A stretch of 64,000 nucleotides of DNA. It comes from Janthinobacterium sp. 344. GTDB lineage: Bacteria; Pseudomonadota; Gammaproteobacteria; Burkholderiales; Burkholderiaceae_D. The notes beneath the pieces were generated by a model. The model was not told where the DNA came from and made no database searches. It saw only the letters and a program-made list of their open reading frames with translations. Where the stretch lies: positions 298,762 through 362,761 of the forward strand of contig NZ_FOKL01000001.1 in assembly GCF_900112025.1 (NCBI RefSeq), written 5' to 3'. This document shows positions 1 to 10,079 of this stretch, one piece after another (positions within the stretch are counted from its first letter, which is position 1; each line of letters begins with the position of its first letter). The translations under genes and the position numbers were made by a program.

Positions 1-2
1 AC

Positions 3-78
3 TGGAGCGGGAGAAGAGTCTCGAACTCTCGACCTCAACCTTGGCAAGGTTGCGCTCTACCAACTGAGCTACTCCCGC
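3..78 (-). tRNA. tRNA-Gly (anticodon GCC)
   Basis: Read on the minus strand this is a complete 76-nt cloverleaf. The acceptor stem GCGGGAG pairs with CTCCCGC, the CCA end is encoded (positions 3-5), the D arm AGCTCAGTTGGTAGAGC is canonical, the anticodon loop is TTGCCAA, and the T arm contains GTTCGAGAC. The anticodon GCC reads glycine codons GGC and GGU. A consensus promoter lies directly upstream, so this gene starts its transcript; further tRNAs could follow beyond the left edge of the window. Confidence 0.97.
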
Positions 79-98
79 GTCATCAACAACAGGCCAGC

Positions 99-126
99 AT
101 TATAGAGGGATTACAGGGGCTGTCAA
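99..126 (-). promoter_or_regulatory. sigma-70 promoter of tRNA-Gly
   Basis: On the minus strand a perfect TTGACA (126-121) and a perfect TATAAT (104-99) are separated by 16 nt. Transcription would begin a few bases before the mature tRNA 5' end at 78. This is the closest match to the housekeeping promoter consensus that I found in the window. Confidence 0.85.
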
Positions 127-156
127 CGGGCAATATCTGGTCTTTTGCAAAATATT

Positions 157-199
157 TGGGGTCAGACCCTTTGGGACTCGGCGTCCCCGTCTGACCCCA
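157..199. repeat. GGGGTCAGACCC inverted repeat, copy 1
   Basis: The arms TGGGGTCAGAC (157-167) and GTCTGACCCCA (189-199) are exact reverse complements around a 21-nt spacer. The element lies just 3' of pgsA. Similarity to the copy at 30049 continues past the right arm (both read CCCCAGC..TTG then GTTTGGG or GTTGGG and TAAA), so the repeat unit is longer than the palindrome. Confidence 0.8.
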
Positions 200-223
200 G
201 CTCTTGCGTTTGGGCTAAACACT

Positions 224-808
224 TCAATGCAAGTTGCCGGCCTTTTCCTTGATCAGGGGCCATGCCAGGCGCAAATAATAAAACATCGACCACACCGTCA
301 GCACGCAGGCGATCCACAGCAGCTTTTCGCCCCACACATGGGTATCGATCGCGCCGAAGATCACTTCGTGGTACAGCAGCAAGGGAATGGCCGTCATTTG
401 CGCGGCCGTCTTGATCTTGCCGATCGAGCTGACAGCCACCGATTTCGAGGCGCCGATCTGCGCCATCCATTCGCGCAAGGCGGAAATCGTGATTTCGCGG
501 CCGATGATGATGAAGGCCAGCACGGCATTGACACGATCCAGCTGCACCAGCACCAGCAAGGCGCCCGCCACCATCAACTTGTCGGCGACCGGGTCGAGGA
601 AGGCGCCGAAGGCCGACGTCTGGTTCCAGCGCCGCGCAAGAAAGCCATCGAACCAGTCGGTGACGGCGGCAACAATGAAGACCAGGGTGGCGACCAGGTT
701 CTGGTCGCCGTGCAGCAGCATCGATGGCGGCAGGTAAAACACGCCGACGACGAGCGGGATCAGGGCCACGCGCAGCCAGGTCAGGAGGATGGGAATATTA
801 AAAGGCAT
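224..808 (-). CDS. pgsA: CDP-diacylglycerol--glycerol-3-phosphate 3-phosphatidyltransferase
   Basis: This 194-residue inner-membrane enzyme transfers a phosphatidyl group from CDP-diacylglycerol to glycerol-3-phosphate, the committed step to phosphatidylglycerol and cardiolipin. The CDP-alcohol phosphotransferase motif is complete: DWFDGFLARR, then after a short gap GAFLDPVADK, giving the D-x2-D-G-x2-A-R...G-x3-D-x3-D pattern. Several hydrophobic segments surround it. I chose the ATG giving MPFNIPILL because family members begin at this point; a longer frame to 856 adds 16 residues that do not look like the family. It is followed on the same strand, beyond a repeat, by tRNA-Gly, and it is preceded by uvrC, a common neighbour. 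Confidence 0.95.
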   Translation of the reverse strand: MPFNIPILLTWLRVALIPLVVGVFYLPPSMLLHGDQNLVATLVFIVAAVTDWFDGFLARRWNQTSAFGAFLDPVADKLMVAGALLVLVQLDRVNAVLAFIIIGREITISALREWMAQIGASKSVAVSSIGKIKTAAQMTAIPLLLYHEVIFGAIDTHVWGEKLLWIACVLTVWSMFYYLRLAWPLIKEKAGNLH

Positions 809-924
809 AGGAAAGCAATCGGCCGACGGGTAAATTGAACATGAGGAAAGCGCCACTAGTCTACATGGCCCCAGGGTATTAGCCTAGTCCGGTTGCGGCA
901 GCGCCGGGCCAGGCCATTTATTCA

Positions 925-2805
925 TCAATGCAGCTGCTTGTAGATTTCTTCCGCCAGCTGCGTGGAAATCCCCTCCACCGACATCAGGTCCTCGACGCTG
1001 GCGTCGACCACGCCGCGCAAGCCGCCAAAGCGCGACAGCAGTTTCTGGCGGCGCTTGGCGCCGATGCCTTCAATCTCTTCCAGGCGCGAGGTCTGGCGCG
1101 TCTTGGCGCGCTTGGCGCGCATGCCGGTAATGGCAAAACGGTGCGCCTCGTCGCGGATCTGCGCGATCAGCATCAGGGCCGCCGATTCCTTGCCCAGTTC
1201 CTGCGGCGCGCGGCCATCGACGAACAGCAGGGTTTCCAGGCCCACCTTGCGCCCTTCCCCCTTGGCCACGCCGACGATCAGGCTGATATCGAGTCCCAGT
1301 TCGGCGAACACCTGGCGCGCCATTTCGATCTGTCCCTTGCCGCCGTCGATCAGCACCACGTCGGGCATCACGCCGTCGCCATTCGCCACCTTTTCGTAGC
1401 GGCGCATCAGGACCTGGCGCATGGCCGCGTAATCGTCGCCGGGCGTGATGTCGTTGATGTTGTAGCGCCGGTATTCGCCGTTCTGCATGGCGTGGTGGTG
1501 GAACACCACGCACGACGCCTGTGTCGCCTCGCCCTGCGTGTGGCTGATGTCGAAGCATTCCACGCGCAGGCTGTCGAGGTCTTCCGTTTCCAGGCGCAGG
1601 GCCTCGGCCAGCGCGCGCGTGCGCGACTGCTGCGAGCCCTGCTCGGACAGCAGGCGCGCCAGCGAAATCTCGGCGCCCTTCTGCGCCATCTCCAGCCACT
1701 GGCGGCGCTGCCCCTGCGGCTGGAAGATCAGGTTGATGCGGTGGCCGCACTGTTCCATCAGCGCCACCATCAGGGCCGGCTGGTCGAATTCGATATTCAG
1801 GATCAGGGTGCCGGGGATGAATTTTTCCGTGTAGTGCTGGGCCAGGAAGGCAGCCAGCACTTCCACCTCGATGGCTTCCTCGGCAATCGCCGCCGCATCG
1901 CTGAGCTGGCTGGGGAAATAGGCGCGGTCGCCCAGGTGGCGTCCGCCGCGCACCATGGCCAGGTTGACGCAGGCGCGCCCGCCCTGCACCAGCACGGCGA
2001 GGATGTCGACGTCGGCGTCGCCCGTCGTTTCCATGCTTTGCTGGTGCAGCACGCGCGACAGCGAGGCGATCTGGTTGCGCACCACCACGGCCTGCTCGAA
2101 TTTCAGCTCGGCGGCAAACGCGTGCATCTTCTTTTCCAGGTCGGCCAGCACTTCGCTCTGGCGCCCGCGCAGGAAGCGCGCCGCGTTCTCCACGTCGTTT
2201 TTATACTCTTCCTTGCTGATCAGGTCCACGCAGGGCGCGCTGCAGCGGCCGATCTGGTGCAGCAGGCACGGCCGCGTGCGGTTCGCGTAGACGCTGTCCT
2301 CGCAGGTGCGGATGAGAAAAACCTTTTGCAGGATCTGCATCGATTCCTTGACGGCCCAGGAACTGGGAAACGGTCCGAAATACTGGTTTTTCTTGTCCAC
2401 CGCGCCCCGGTAATACACCATGCGCGGCGCATCGCCGTTGGTGATTTTCAGATACGGATACGATTTATCATCGCGGAACAGGATGTTGTAGCGCGGCTGC
2501 AGCGCCTTGATCAGGTTGTTTTCCAGGATCAGCGCTTCCGCCTCGCTGTGCGTGACGGTCGTTTCCAGGCGCGCGATGCGCTCGACCATCATGGCGATGC
2601 GGGGACTGGCCAGGTTTTTCTGGAAATAGCTGGAGACGCGCTTTTTCAGGTCGCGCGCCTTGCCGACATACAAGACCTTGTCGGCGGCGTCGAAATAACG
2701 GTACACGCCGGGCAGGTTCGGCAGCTTGGCGACGGTGGCCAGCACCTGCGCGCGCGGGTCGGGTGGCGTTTCCGTGGAATTGAGGTCGGGTATTGCTTCG
2801 GTCAT
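925..2805 (-). CDS. uvrC: Excinuclease ABC subunit C
   Basis: UvrC is the dual-incision nuclease of nucleotide excision repair and acts with UvrA and UvrB. The 626-residue length is close to the usual 600-620. Order of domains: N-terminal GIY-YIG nuclease ([20 protein letters not shown], residues about 32-51, making the 3' cut), the UVR UvrB-binding segment near 215-250, the RNase H-like C-terminal nuclease ([11 protein letters not shown] and [10 protein letters not shown], making the 5' cut), and tandem helix-hairpin-helix motifs at the end ([13 protein letters not shown] and [12 protein letters not shown]). The start is the first ATG after the acpS stop, 9 nt away, so it is probably cotranscribed with acpS and the genes before it. 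Confidence 0.97.
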   Translation of the reverse strand: MTEAIPDLNSTETPPDPRAQVLATVAKLPNLPGVYRYFDAADKVLYVGKARDLKKRVSSYFQKNLASPRIAMMVERIARLETTVTHSEAEALILENNLIKALQPRYNILFRDDKSYPYLKITNGDAPRMVYYRGAVDKKNQYFGPFPSSWAVKESMQILQKVFLIRTCEDSVYANRTRPCLLHQIGRCSAPCVDLISKEEYKNDVENAARFLRGRQSEVLADLEKKMHAFAAELKFEQAVVVRNQIASLSRVLHQQSMETTGDADVDILAVLVQGGRACVNLAMVRGGRHLGDRAYFPSQLSDAAAIAEEAIEVEVLAAFLAQHYTEKFIPGTLILNIEFDQPALMVALMEQCGHRINLIFQPQGQRRQWLEMAQKGAEISLARLLSEQGSQQSRTRALAEALRLETEDLDSLRVECFDISHTQGEATQASCVVFHHHAMQNGEYRRYNINDITPGDDYAAMRQVLMRRYEKVANGDGVMPDVVLIDGGKGQIEMARQVFAELGLDISLIVGVAKGEGRKVGLETLLFVDGRAPQELGKESAALMLIAQIRDEAHRFAITGMRAKRAKTRQTSRLEEIEGIGAKRRQKLLSRFGGLRGVVDASVEDLMSVEGISTQLAEEIYKQLH

Positions 2806-2814
2806 TGCTGGCTC

Positions 2815-3243
2815 TTAAATGGGGTCAGACCCGCCGGGTCTGACCCCGGCATCTGCCTGTTCCACGATCACGAACGCGACCGCATAGTCTTCTTCGTCGC
2901 TGATCGTCACTTGCGCGCTCAGGCGGTGCTGCGCCATGAATTCCGCCAGCACGCCGCTGCAGACGATCATCGGCTTGCCGCTGGGGTGGTTCAGCATCTG
3001 CGCGGCGGGCCACGTCATCGGCATGCGCAGGCCCAGGCCGATCGCCTTGGAAAACGCTTCCTTGGCGGCGAAGCGGGTGGCGAGAAAACGCACGCCGCGC
3101 ACGGCGTTCTTGGCGCTGCGGGCGCGGAACTTGTCCAGCTCCTGCGGCCCCAGTATTTTCCTGGCGAAACGCTCGCCATGACGGGCCAGCGCCGCCTCGA
3201 TGCGCGGGATCTTGCAGATATCGGTGCCGATGCCGTAGATCAT
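2815..3243 (-). CDS. acpS: Holo-[acyl-carrier-protein] synthase
   Basis: AcpS moves 4'-phosphopantetheine from CoA to the serine of acyl carrier protein; its substrate AcpP is encoded at 14.9-15.1 kb. The family signatures are present: [12 protein letters not shown] (Mg-binding Asp) and [13 protein letters not shown] (catalytic Glu-Lys). At 142 residues it is about 15 longer than typical. The extra C-terminus, ending [10 protein letters not shown], is encoded by an intergenic inverted repeat (2821-2847) that has run into the gene, and the stop codon lies just beyond it. The core ends near VAFVIVEQ, so activity should be unaffected. pdxJ lies 14 nt upstream. Confidence 0.95.
   Translation of the reverse strand: MIYGIGTDICKIPRIEAALARHGERFARKILGPQELDKFRARSAKNAVRGVRFLATRFAAKEAFSKAIGLGLRMPMTWPAAQMLNHPSGKPMIVCSGVLAEFMAQHRLSAQVTISDEEDYAVAFVIVEQADAGVRPGGSDPI
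2821..2847. repeat. GGGGTCAGACCC inverted repeat, copy 2 (inside acpS 3' end)
   Basis: The arms GGGGTCAGACCC (2821-2832) and GGGTCTGACCCC (2836-2847) are exact complements with a 3-nt spacer. The whole palindrome is translated as the C-terminal residues of AcpS. It is the tightest copy of the family, and on the minus-strand transcript it would form a 12-bp hairpin just before the acpS stop codon. Confidence 0.85.
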
Positions 3244-3257
3244 GCTGCGCTCCCTTG

Positions 3258-4019
3258 TCAGGCGCGGTGGCCGATGCGTGTCGCCACCATGATGGCCTTC
3301 ATTTCGCGCACGGCGTTTTCCCAGCCGACAAACACGGCATGCGCGACGATGGCGTGGCCGATATTGAGTTCAGCGATATCGGGAATCGCGGCGATCGCCT
3401 GCACATTGGTGTAATGCAAGCCGTGGCCCGCGTTGACTTTCAAGCCGCGGCCCACGCCGAACAGCACGCCCGCCTTGATGCGCTCCAGTTCCGCCAATTG
3501 CTCGGCGCCTTCGGTATCCGCATAGCGGCCCGTGTGCAGCTCGATCACCGGTGCGCCCAGTTCGGCGGCGGCGGCGATCTGCTGCTCGTCGGCATCGATG
3601 AACAGGCTCACGCGGATGCCCTCGCCTTGCAATTGTTTGACGGCCGCCTGCACTTCCTTGAAGTAGCGCACCACGTCGAGGCCGCCTTCCGTCGTCACTT
3701 CCGTGCGTTTTTCCGGCACCAGGCAGACGTCCGCCGGCCGGATGCGGCAGGCGAAGTCGAGCATTTCCTGCGTCACGGCCGCTTCCAAATTCATGCGCGT
3801 GAGCAATTGCGGCGCGATGGCGATCACGTCCGCATCCTTGATGTGGCGGCGGTCTTCGCGCAAATGCAGGGTGATGGCGTCCGCGCCCGCCTGTTCGGCC
3901 AGCAGGGCCGCGCGGATCGGGTCAGGATAGGCGGTGCCGCGCGCATTGCGCAAGGTGGCCACGTGGTCGATGTTGACGCCCAGGTCGATGACGGGGCCGG
4001 AAGGCTGCAAAAAGCTCAT
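3258..4019 (-). CDS. pdxJ: Pyridoxine 5'-phosphate synthase
   Basis: PdxJ condenses 1-deoxy-D-xylulose 5-phosphate with 3-amino-2-oxopropyl phosphate to form pyridoxine 5'-phosphate, the last ring-forming step of DXP-dependent vitamin B6 synthesis. The protein is a single TIM barrel. Family landmarks: [17 protein letters not shown] at the N-terminus, [30 protein letters not shown] and GHGLHYTN. The start chosen (MSFLQPSG) gives 253 residues, the usual size, and has a GGA about 10 nt upstream; a GTG 30 nt earlier is possible but adds atypical sequence. It lies between recO and acpS in the conserved recO-pdxJ-acpS order. Confidence 0.96.
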   Translation of the reverse strand: MSFLQPSGPVIDLGVNIDHVATLRNARGTAYPDPIRAALLAEQAGADAITLHLREDRRHIKDADVIAIAPQLLTRMNLEAAVTQEMLDFACRIRPADVCLVPEKRTEVTTEGGLDVVRYFKEVQAAVKQLQGEGIRVSLFIDADEQQIAAAAELGAPVIELHTGRYADTEGAEQLAELERIKAGVLFGVGRGLKVNAGHGLHYTNVQAIAAIPDIAELNIGHAIVAHAVFVGWENAVREMKAIMVATRIGHRA

Positions 4020-4056
4020 AAAGTGGTATCCATAGTGTGCCGCAGTCACCCAACAA

Positions 4057-4908
4057 CTACAGCTGCATTAAATCGATCAGTATCTGGCGCGTATTCAAGG
4101 TGGCGCCGCCCAGCTGATGGGCCAGCAAAAAACGCATCAGCAGCTTGCTTTGCGCCTGCGTGGCCGCATCCGCATATTCTTCGCGCTCCATGTCGAGCAG
4201 GGTCTTGCCCGTGATCTTGGGCCAGACATCGGCGGCGCGGGCCGGGCGCGGCCCCCGCTCCGGGTCCACCACGTACACCTGCCCCGCCTCGACGGCCTGG
4301 CGCGTGCCCGTGCAGCGCGTCAGGTCCGCCGCCACGCCCGTTTCCTTGAGCAGGGCGCGCTCGAACTTGCGCAGCACGATGGGCGCCGGCTCATTGTGCG
4401 CCAGTTGATTCAAGGTGGCAACGTAGTGGTCGAACAGGACGGGGTGCGGATCGTCGCGCGCCAGCAGTTTCACCAGCAATTCGTTCAGATAAAAACCGCA
4501 CAGCAAGGCCGTCTTTTCCAGCGGCAGCATGCCGCCCACCCATTCGGCGCCCGTCAAAATGCGCAGCTCGGATTTACCCGTCCAACCCGCTTGCAGGGGC
4601 TGGAAGGTCTGCAGCACGCCGCGCAACTGCGAATGGGGCCGCTTGGCGCCCTTGGCGACGAGCGCGATGCGGCCGTACTCGCGCGTAAACACGTCAACGA
4701 TGAGGCTGGTTTCTTTATGCGGATAGCTGTGCAGCACGAAGGCTGGCTGGCCCGTGATGCGGCCGTCGCGCCCGGGCGGACGGCTGCGCCGTGGCGGCGC
4801 CGACGCGGGCGGTGCGGAAGGTGCGGCCGGCGGCGCGATGGCCGCCGGCGCGGGAACGACGACTGTGGCTGGCGCAGGATCGTGCAGCGCTGGCGTGGTG
4901 GTGCTCAT
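4057..4908 (-). CDS. recO: DNA repair protein RecO
   Basis: RecO loads RecA onto SSB-coated single-stranded DNA with RecR in the RecF pathway. The conserved N-terminal OB-fold begins near residue 55 ([20 protein letters not shown], then [13 protein letters not shown]), followed by the alpha-helical C-terminal half. At 283 residues it is about 40 longer than the E. coli protein. The extra length is an N-terminal leader of about 50 residues that is almost wholly Ala, Pro and Ser and ends in an Arg-rich patch ([13 protein letters not shown]). No cysteine zinc site is visible. It is transcribed with era upstream and pdxJ downstream. The first ATG is used, but translation could start later. Confidence 0.93.
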   Translation of the reverse strand: MSTTTPALHDPAPATVVVPAPAAIAPPAAPSAPPASAPPRRSRPPGRDGRITGQPAFVLHSYPHKETSLIVDVFTREYGRIALVAKGAKRPHSQLRGVLQTFQPLQAGWTGKSELRILTGAEWVGGMLPLEKTALLCGFYLNELLVKLLARDDPHPVLFDHYVATLNQLAHNEPAPIVLRKFERALLKETGVAADLTRCTGTRQAVEAGQVYVVDPERGPRPARAADVWPKITGKTLLDMEREEYADAATQAQSKLLMRFLLAHQLGGATLNTRQILIDLMQL

Positions 4909-4936
4909 GCGTGTGGCGTCGCCCCCGGGTTGCGGA

Positions 4937-5839
4937 TTACTCGTAGCCGTAGGCGCGCAAGCCCGCCTCGTTGTCGGCCCAGCCCGATTTGACCTTGACC
5001 CAGATCTCCAGGTACACGGGGCCGCCGAACAGTTTTTCCATGTCCAGGCGGGCCTGGGTGGACACTTCCTTCAGGCGCGCGCCCTTGTTGCCGATAATCA
5101 TGGACTTGTGCGTGTCGCGCTCGACGAGGATGGCGGCAAACACGCGGCGCAGATCGCCTTCCTGCTCGAATTTCTCGATCAGCACGGTGCTCGTGTACGG
5201 CAGTTCGTCGCCCACAAAACGGAACAGTTTTTCGCGCACGATTTCCGAGGCGAGGAATTTTTCGCTGCGGTCCGTGATGTCGTCGGGGCCAAAGATGGGC
5301 TGGTTTTCAGGCAAGAAGCGCTTGATCTCGTTCTGCAAGCCTTCCAGCTGGAAATGCAGCTTGGCGGACACGGGCACGATGGCGGCGAAGTCGCGCATGG
5401 CGGCGATCTTTTGCGCGAACGGCAGCAGCACGGCCTTGTCCTTGACGCGGTCGGATTTATTGATGACGAGGATGCACGGCACTTCCTTCGGCAGCAAATC
5501 CATCACTTGCTGGTCGGCCGGGCCGAACGTGCCCGCCTCGATCACGTACAAAATCACGTCCGAGGAAATCAGGGTGTTCGTGACGGTCTTGTTCAGCGTC
5601 TTGTTCAGCGCGTTCGAATGGCGCGTCTGGAAGCCCGGCGTATCGACGTAGATGAATTGCGCGTCCGGCACCGTCTGGATGCCCGTGATGCGGTGGCGCG
5701 TGGTCTGCGCCTTGCGCGAAGTGATGCTGACCTTCGCGCCGATCAGCACGTTCATCAGGGTCGATTTGCCCACGTTGGGGCGGCCCACGATGGCGATATA
5801 GCCACAGCGGAAGTTGTCGGGCATTTTGGTGGCTGTCAT
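4937..5839 (-). CDS. era: GTPase Era
   Basis: Era is the small GTPase that binds the 3' end of 16S rRNA and helps mature the 30S subunit. Walker A is GRPNVGKST, the switch region and G3 are DTPGFQTR, and G4 is NKSD. The C-terminal KH domain carries [16 protein letters not shown]. Translation very probably starts at the ATG giving [10 protein letters not shown]: it lies one base after the rnc stop codon, which suggests translational coupling, and gives the standard length of 300 residues. Pairing with rnc is typical because both act on rRNA processing. Confidence 0.96.
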   Translation of the reverse strand: MTATKMPDNFRCGYIAIVGRPNVGKSTLMNVLIGAKVSITSRKAQTTRHRITGIQTVPDAQFIYVDTPGFQTRHSNALNKTLNKTVTNTLISSDVILYVIEAGTFGPADQQVMDLLPKEVPCILVINKSDRVKDKAVLLPFAQKIAAMRDFAAIVPVSAKLHFQLEGLQNEIKRFLPENQPIFGPDDITDRSEKFLASEIVREKLFRFVGDELPYTSTVLIEKFEQEGDLRRVFAAILVERDTHKSMIIGNKGARLKEVSTQARLDMEKLFGGPVYLEIWVKVKSGWADNEAGLRAYGYE

Positions 5840-5840
5840 G

Positions 5841-6656
5841 CTAGTGTCGATTCTGTGTAGTGTGAGCGGCGATCGCCGGGCCAGCCGGGGCTGCCGCGTC
5901 GTCGCTCTGGATGGTGGCAATGCCGGCCAGCTTGAGCTGGGCGGCGCGCGGTTTGGGCTTGCGGCTGGCGGCAGGCGACTTCAACAGTGCCTGCTCGGCC
6001 ACGTCCAGCGCCAGTTTGGCGGCGGCTTGCTCACCGGCGCGGCGGCTTCCGCCACGGCCGTAAACCTGGATATTCAATTTCGGCACCAGGCATTCGATCT
6101 CGAATTCCTGGCTGTGGGCGGCGCCGTGGGTGGCCACCACGTTGTACTGTGGCAGCGAAATTTTCTTGCTTTGCAAAAACTCCTGCAGCAGGGTCTTGGC
6201 ATCCTTGCCCAGCGTCTGCGGGTCGACCGAGTCGAGGATGGGAATGTAGAAGGCGCGGATCACCGTGCTGGCGGCGTCGAAACCCGTGTCGAGGAAAATG
6301 GCGCCCAGCAAGGCTTCCAGGGTGTCGGCCAGGATCGATGGACGGCGGAAGCCGCCCGATTTCAATTCACCTTCGCCCAGGCGCAAAAATTGCGACAATT
6401 CCAGCTTTTGCGCGATTTCATACAGCGACTGCTGCTTCACCAGATTGGCGCGCAGGCGCGACAGGTCGCCCTCGTCGATGGCCTTGAAGCGTTCGTACAG
6501 GATGGAAGCGACCACGCAGTTCAGGATGGAGTCGCCGAGAAATTCCAGCCGCTCATTATGCAAACTGCTGTGGCTACGATGCGTCAAGGCTTGCTGCAAC
6601 AGGCCAGCATCCTGGAACGTATAGCCTAAACGGGTTTGCAATAGCTGAAGATTCAT
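5841..6656 (-). CDS. rnc: Ribonuclease III
   Basis: RNase III cuts double-stranded RNA, processing the rRNA precursor and many mRNAs. The signature [13 protein letters not shown] (about residues 34-46) holds the catalytic acidic residues, and the second acidic site is in [14 protein letters not shown] double-stranded RNA-binding domain follows (about 158-226, with a [18 protein letters not shown] end). The roughly 45-residue tail beyond it is rich in Ala, Pro and Lys and is probably disordered. Only 100 nt separate it from lepB; the small DUF4845 membrane-protein gene often found there in related bacteria is absent. Confidence 0.96.
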   Translation of the reverse strand: MNLQLLQTRLGYTFQDAGLLQQALTHRSHSSLHNERLEFLGDSILNCVVASILYERFKAIDEGDLSRLRANLVKQQSLYEIAQKLELSQFLRLGEGELKSGGFRRPSILADTLEALLGAIFLDTGFDAASTVIRAFYIPILDSVDPQTLGKDAKTLLQEFLQSKKISLPQYNVVATHGAAHSQEFEIECLVPKLNIQVYGRGGSRRAGEQAAAKLALDVAEQALLKSPAASRKPKPRAAQLKLAGIATIQSDDAAAPAGPAIAAHTTQNRH

Positions 6657-6756
6657 TGTTGTTTCTGTATCATCTGAGTAATTCGGCTGGCCGCCGCGCG
6701 GGGAATCGGCGCGGCAACCATGGGCTGGCCTTGTAAGGACCAGGCCGGCTTGTTGC

Positions 6757-7674
6757 TTAGTGTATGCCGCCCACGCGCTTCGGATTGCTGAAGTTCATCC
6801 ACACCAGGAAGGCCTTGCCGACGATGTTTTCGTTCGGCACGAAGCCCCAGTAGCGGCTGTCCGCGCTATTGTCGCGGTTATCACCCATCATGAAATAGTT
6901 ACCTGGCGGCACCACGCACGTAAAACCGTCTTCGTTATAGTTGCAGGCGTCCTTGTGGGGGAAATCCTTCACTTCACGCAAGTTCAAGGTCGGAGCAGGT
7001 TCGTCGTTGAGGATGCGGTGGCTCACGCCCGTCAGGTTTTCTTCCAGCTGCTTGTGGTAGACGGTGCTTTCATCGTCCAGGTAATCGTCCAGCGGCGTGT
7101 ACTGCACTTCCTTGCCGTTGACCGTCAAGCGCTTGTTTTCATAGGTGATTTTATCACCGGGCACGCCGATCACGCGCTTGATATAATCTTGCGACATATC
7201 CTTCGGGTACTTGAACACCATCACGTCGCCGCGCTGCGGGTCGTTCACTTCGATGATGCGCTTGTTGAGGATCGGCAGGCGGATGCCATACGTGAACTTG
7301 TTCACCAGGATCAGATCGCCCACCAGCAAGGTCGGCACCATCGAGCTCGACGGGATCTTGAATGGCTCGTACAGGAACGAGCGCAGGCAGAACACGAGGG
7401 CGATGACGGGGAAGAAGCTGCCCGAATACTCGACCCAGGTCGGCTGGCGCAACAGGGCCGCCTCGATGGCGGCACGGCTGCCGCCCGCATCGGACTTGAT
7501 GCCTTCGGCCGACAGCTTGGCCTGGCGCGCGTCAAATTCCGCCAGGGCGCGGTCGGCCGCCTTGCGGCGCTGCTTGGACAGGTAAAACACGTCCAGGCAC
7601 CAGACCAGGCCCGTCAGCACCATCAGCACGAACAGGATTAAAGCGAAATTTCCTAAGATCACTTGCAGGTTCAT
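6757..7674 (-). CDS. lepB: Signal peptidase I
   Basis: LepB cleaves signal peptides from exported proteins at the outer face of the inner membrane. Two N-terminal transmembrane helices (about 5-31 and 85-101) frame a charged cytoplasmic loop. Box B is [15 protein letters not shown] with nucleophile Ser111; box D is [11 protein letters not shown] with general base Lys166; box E is [17 protein letters not shown]. The length of 305 is normal for betaproteobacteria. The start codon overlaps the lepA stop as ATGA, so translation is coupled to lepA, a conserved arrangement. Confidence 0.97.
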   Translation of the reverse strand: MNLQVILGNFALILFVLMVLTGLVWCLDVFYLSKQRRKAADRALAEFDARQAKLSAEGIKSDAGGSRAAIEAALLRQPTWVEYSGSFFPVIALVFCLRSFLYEPFKIPSSSMVPTLLVGDLILVNKFTYGIRLPILNKRIIEVNDPQRGDVMVFKYPKDMSQDYIKRVIGVPGDKITYENKRLTVNGKEVQYTPLDDYLDDESTVYHKQLEENLTGVSHRILNDEPAPTLNLREVKDFPHKDACNYNEDGFTCVVPPGNYFMMGDNRDNSADSRYWGFVPNENIVGKAFLVWMNFSNPKRVGGIH

Positions 7675-9464
7675 TTATCGTCCACTTGTAAAATTGCCAG
7701 GAATGCTTCTTGCGGGATCTCCACGGAACCCACTTGCTTCATGCGCTTCTTACCCGCTTTTTGTTTTTCCAGCAATTTTTTCTTGCGGCTGATATCGCCG
7801 CCATAGCACTTCGCCAGCACGTTCTTGCGCAGGGCTTTCACGTTTTCGCGCGAGATGATGTTGGCGCCGATGGTGGCCTGGATGGCCACGTCGAACATCT
7901 GGCGCGGGATCAGTTCGCGCATCTTGGCGGCCACCTGGCGGCCACGGTACTGGCTGTTCGAGCGGTGGACGATGATGGCCAGCGCATCGACTTTTTCGCT
8001 GTTGATCAGCATGTCGACCTTGACCACGTCGGCCGCGCGGTATTCCTTGAACTCGTAGTCCATCGAGGCATAGCCGCGCGACGTCGATTTCAGGCGGTCG
8101 AAGAAGTCCAGCACGATCTCGGCCATCGGCATTTCATAGACCAGCTTGACCTGGCGGCCGTGGTAGCTCATGTCCATCTGGATGCCGCGCTTGGCGATGC
8201 ACAGCGTGATCACGGAGCCCACGTATTCCTGCGGCATGTACAGGTTGACGGTGACGATCGGCTCGCGCACTTCCTCGATGCGCGACGGGTCCGGCATCTT
8301 CGACGGATTGTCGACGTTGATCAGGGTGCCATCGCGCTGGATCACTTCGTACACCACGGTCGGCGCCGTCGTGATCAGGTCCATGTCGAATTCGCGCTCC
8401 AGGCGCTCCTGCACGATTTCCATGTGCAGCAAGCCCAGGAAGCCGCAGCGGAAGCCGAAGCCCAGCGCCTGCGACACTTCCGGCTCGTACATCAGGGCCG
8501 CGTCATTGAGTTTCAGTTTTTCCAGCGAGTCGCGCAGCGCATCGTACTGGTTCGCTTCCACCGGGAACAGGCCGGCGAACACCTGCGGCTGCACTTCCTT
8601 GAAGCCTGGCAATGGCTCGGCGGCAGGACGATTGGCCAGGGTCACGGTATCGCCCACTTTCGCGGCCTTCAATTCCTTGATGCCGGCGATGATGAAGCCC
8701 ACCTGGCCCGCGGACAGTTGCGGCAGGGATTGCGAACGGGGCGAGAACACGCCGATGTCTTCCACCAGTTGCACCGAATCGGTGGCCATCAGGCGAATCT
8801 TGTCCTTCGGCTTCAGGGTGCCGTTGACCACGCGCACCAGCATCACCACGCCCACGTAGGAGTCGTACCACGAGTCGACGATCAGCGCTTGCAGCGGCGC
8901 ATCCGGGTCGCCCTTCGGCGGCGGCACCTTGGCGATCAAGGACTCCAGCACATCCTGCACGCCCAGTCCCGTCTTGGCCGAGCAATGCACGGCGTCGGTC
9001 GCGTCGATGCCGATCACGTCTTCGATTTCGGCAATGGCGTTCGGCGGATCGGCGTTCGGCAAGTCGATCTTGTTCAGCACGGGCACCACTTCCACGCCCA
9101 GGTCCAGCGCCGTGTAGCAGTTGGCGACCGTTTGCGCTTCCACGCCTTGCGAGGCGTCGACCACCAGCAGCGCGCCTTCGCAGGCGGACAGCGAGCGCGA
9201 CACTTCATAGCTGAAGTCGACGTGGCCCGGCGTATCGATCAGGTTCAGATTGTAGATCTGGCCATCGCGCGCCTTGTAGTGCAGGGCCGCCGTTTGCGCC
9301 TTGATGGTAATGCCGCGCTCGCGCTCCAGATCCATCGAATCGAGCACCTGCGCCTCCATCTCGCGGTCGGACAAGCCGCCGCACAATTGAATGATGCGGT
9401 CAGCCAGGGTCGATTTACCGTGGTCAATATGGGCGATGATGGAGAAGTTGCGTATGTTATTCAT
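7671..9464 (-). CDS. lepA: Elongation factor 4 (LepA)
   Basis: LepA is a ribosome-bound translational GTPase implicated in 30S assembly and back-translocation. The GTPase motifs are intact: AHIDHGKST (G1), DTPGHVDF (G3), NKIDLP (G4) and CSAKTG (G5). The EF-G-like domains follow and the unique C-terminal domain ends in [18 protein letters not shown]. At 597 residues it is standard. It is the first gene of the lepA-lepB-rnc-era-recO-pdxJ-acpS-uvrC run; a terminator at 9564-9611 isolates it from the mucD group upstream. I see no convincing promoter, although one must lie in 9465-9563. Confidence 0.97.
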   Translation of the reverse strand: MNNIRNFSIIAHIDHGKSTLADRIIQLCGGLSDREMEAQVLDSMDLERERGITIKAQTAALHYKARDGQIYNLNLIDTPGHVDFSYEVSRSLSACEGALLVVDASQGVEAQTVANCYTALDLGVEVVPVLNKIDLPNADPPNAIAEIEDVIGIDATDAVHCSAKTGLGVQDVLESLIAKVPPPKGDPDAPLQALIVDSWYDSYVGVVMLVRVVNGTLKPKDKIRLMATDSVQLVEDIGVFSPRSQSLPQLSAGQVGFIIAGIKELKAAKVGDTVTLANRPAAEPLPGFKEVQPQVFAGLFPVEANQYDALRDSLEKLKLNDAALMYEPEVSQALGFGFRCGFLGLLHMEIVQERLEREFDMDLITTAPTVVYEVIQRDGTLINVDNPSKMPDPSRIEEVREPIVTVNLYMPQEYVGSVITLCIAKRGIQMDMSYHGRQVKLVYEMPMAEIVLDFFDRLKSTSRGYASMDYEFKEYRAADVVKVDMLINSEKVDALAIIVHRSNSQYRGRQVAAKMRELIPRQMFDVAIQATIGANIISRENVKALRKNVLAKCYGGDISRKKKLLEKQKAGKKRMKQVGSVEIPQEAFLAILQVDDK

Positions 9465-9563
9465 TAACTAATATATGTGCGAGTGACAACACTGCTTTAA
9501 CAGGAATCAAGGGGATCATGTCCGGGCCAAACAGGGCCAGAACCGGGCGCCCCACTCATGATG

Positions 9564-9611
9564 AAAAAAGCGCTCCGAGCAGGACATCTGCATGCCCAGG
9601 CGAGCGCTTTT
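9564..9611 (-). terminator. Intrinsic terminator downstream of the glutaredoxin-like gene
   Basis: Exact 10-bp arms AAAAGCGCTC (9611-9602) and GAGCGCTTTT (9575-9566) on the minus strand flank a 26-nt loop and are followed by a run of T. It ends the mucD-glutaredoxin transcript before lepA. Apart from this, the 315-bp gap 9465-9779 shows only the presumed lepA promoter region and no credible gene. Confidence 0.75.
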
Positions 9612-9779
9612 GAAGCGACAGAAGCTGCTGCCTCGGACAGTAGCTTTTTCGACCTCCCCATTTTACCGGATTTCAGAGTAGAAAGCCCGTCTTATGAGGC
9701 CGGCGCCGGGGCAAGGCGACAATTTTGCCTGTTTTCAGCACCAGAATGGTGCAATGCAGTGTCAATATTGGCGGTTATG

Positions 9780-10025
9780 CTACACCAGGCAGTGCCGCAC
9801 GGCCGCCTCATCGAGAAAATAATGGCATAGCTCCGGTTGCGCCAGGTCGCCGAACAGCACCGGCACCAGCTCGTCGAAACGCGCCAGCAGCGAGGCGTCG
9901 GGCGAGGCATCGATATCGATGACGTCCACCGTAAACGGTTTTCCGGGCGGCTGCAGCAGGAGCAAGGCGTCCAGCATGTCCTGGCATAAATGGCAATAAC
10001 TGCGGGAATAGAGGGTAAAGTGCAT
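9780..10025 (-). CDS. Glutaredoxin-family protein (DUF836 type)
   Basis: An 81-residue thioredoxin-fold protein with an N-terminal redox motif YCHLCQDM (Cys11-x2-Cys14). This matches the short glutaredoxin-like DUF836 family often found between the mucD and lepA genes of betaproteobacteria. It has no signal peptide, so it should be cytoplasmic. A cis-Pro typical of the fold is plausible at ELVPVLF. It follows mucD after 54 nt and precedes an intrinsic terminator, so it is the last gene of that transcript. Its substrate is unknown; thiol-disulfide exchange is inferred only from the CxxC. Confidence 0.85.
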   Translation of the reverse strand: MHFTLYSRSYCHLCQDMLDALLLLQPPGKPFTVDVIDIDASPDASLLARFDELVPVLFGDLAQPELCHYFLDEAAVRHCLV

Positions 10026-10079
10026 GGCGGGCAGGATACCGCATCCCGGCTGTGGCCGGAATGCGGGAGGATCACATGG

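Noticed and set aside
928-3414. Very long plus-strand frame (828 codons) opposite uvrC and acpS
   Set aside because: It is the antisense shadow of GC-rich genes: its composition is dominated by His, Arg, Gln and Ala, it has no domain, and the minus-strand genes are unmistakable.
9558-9830. Possible 90-residue plus-strand gene between lepA and the glutaredoxin-like gene
   Set aside because: It starts inside a terminator hairpin, overlaps the glutaredoxin gene in antisense and has no ribosome-binding site.
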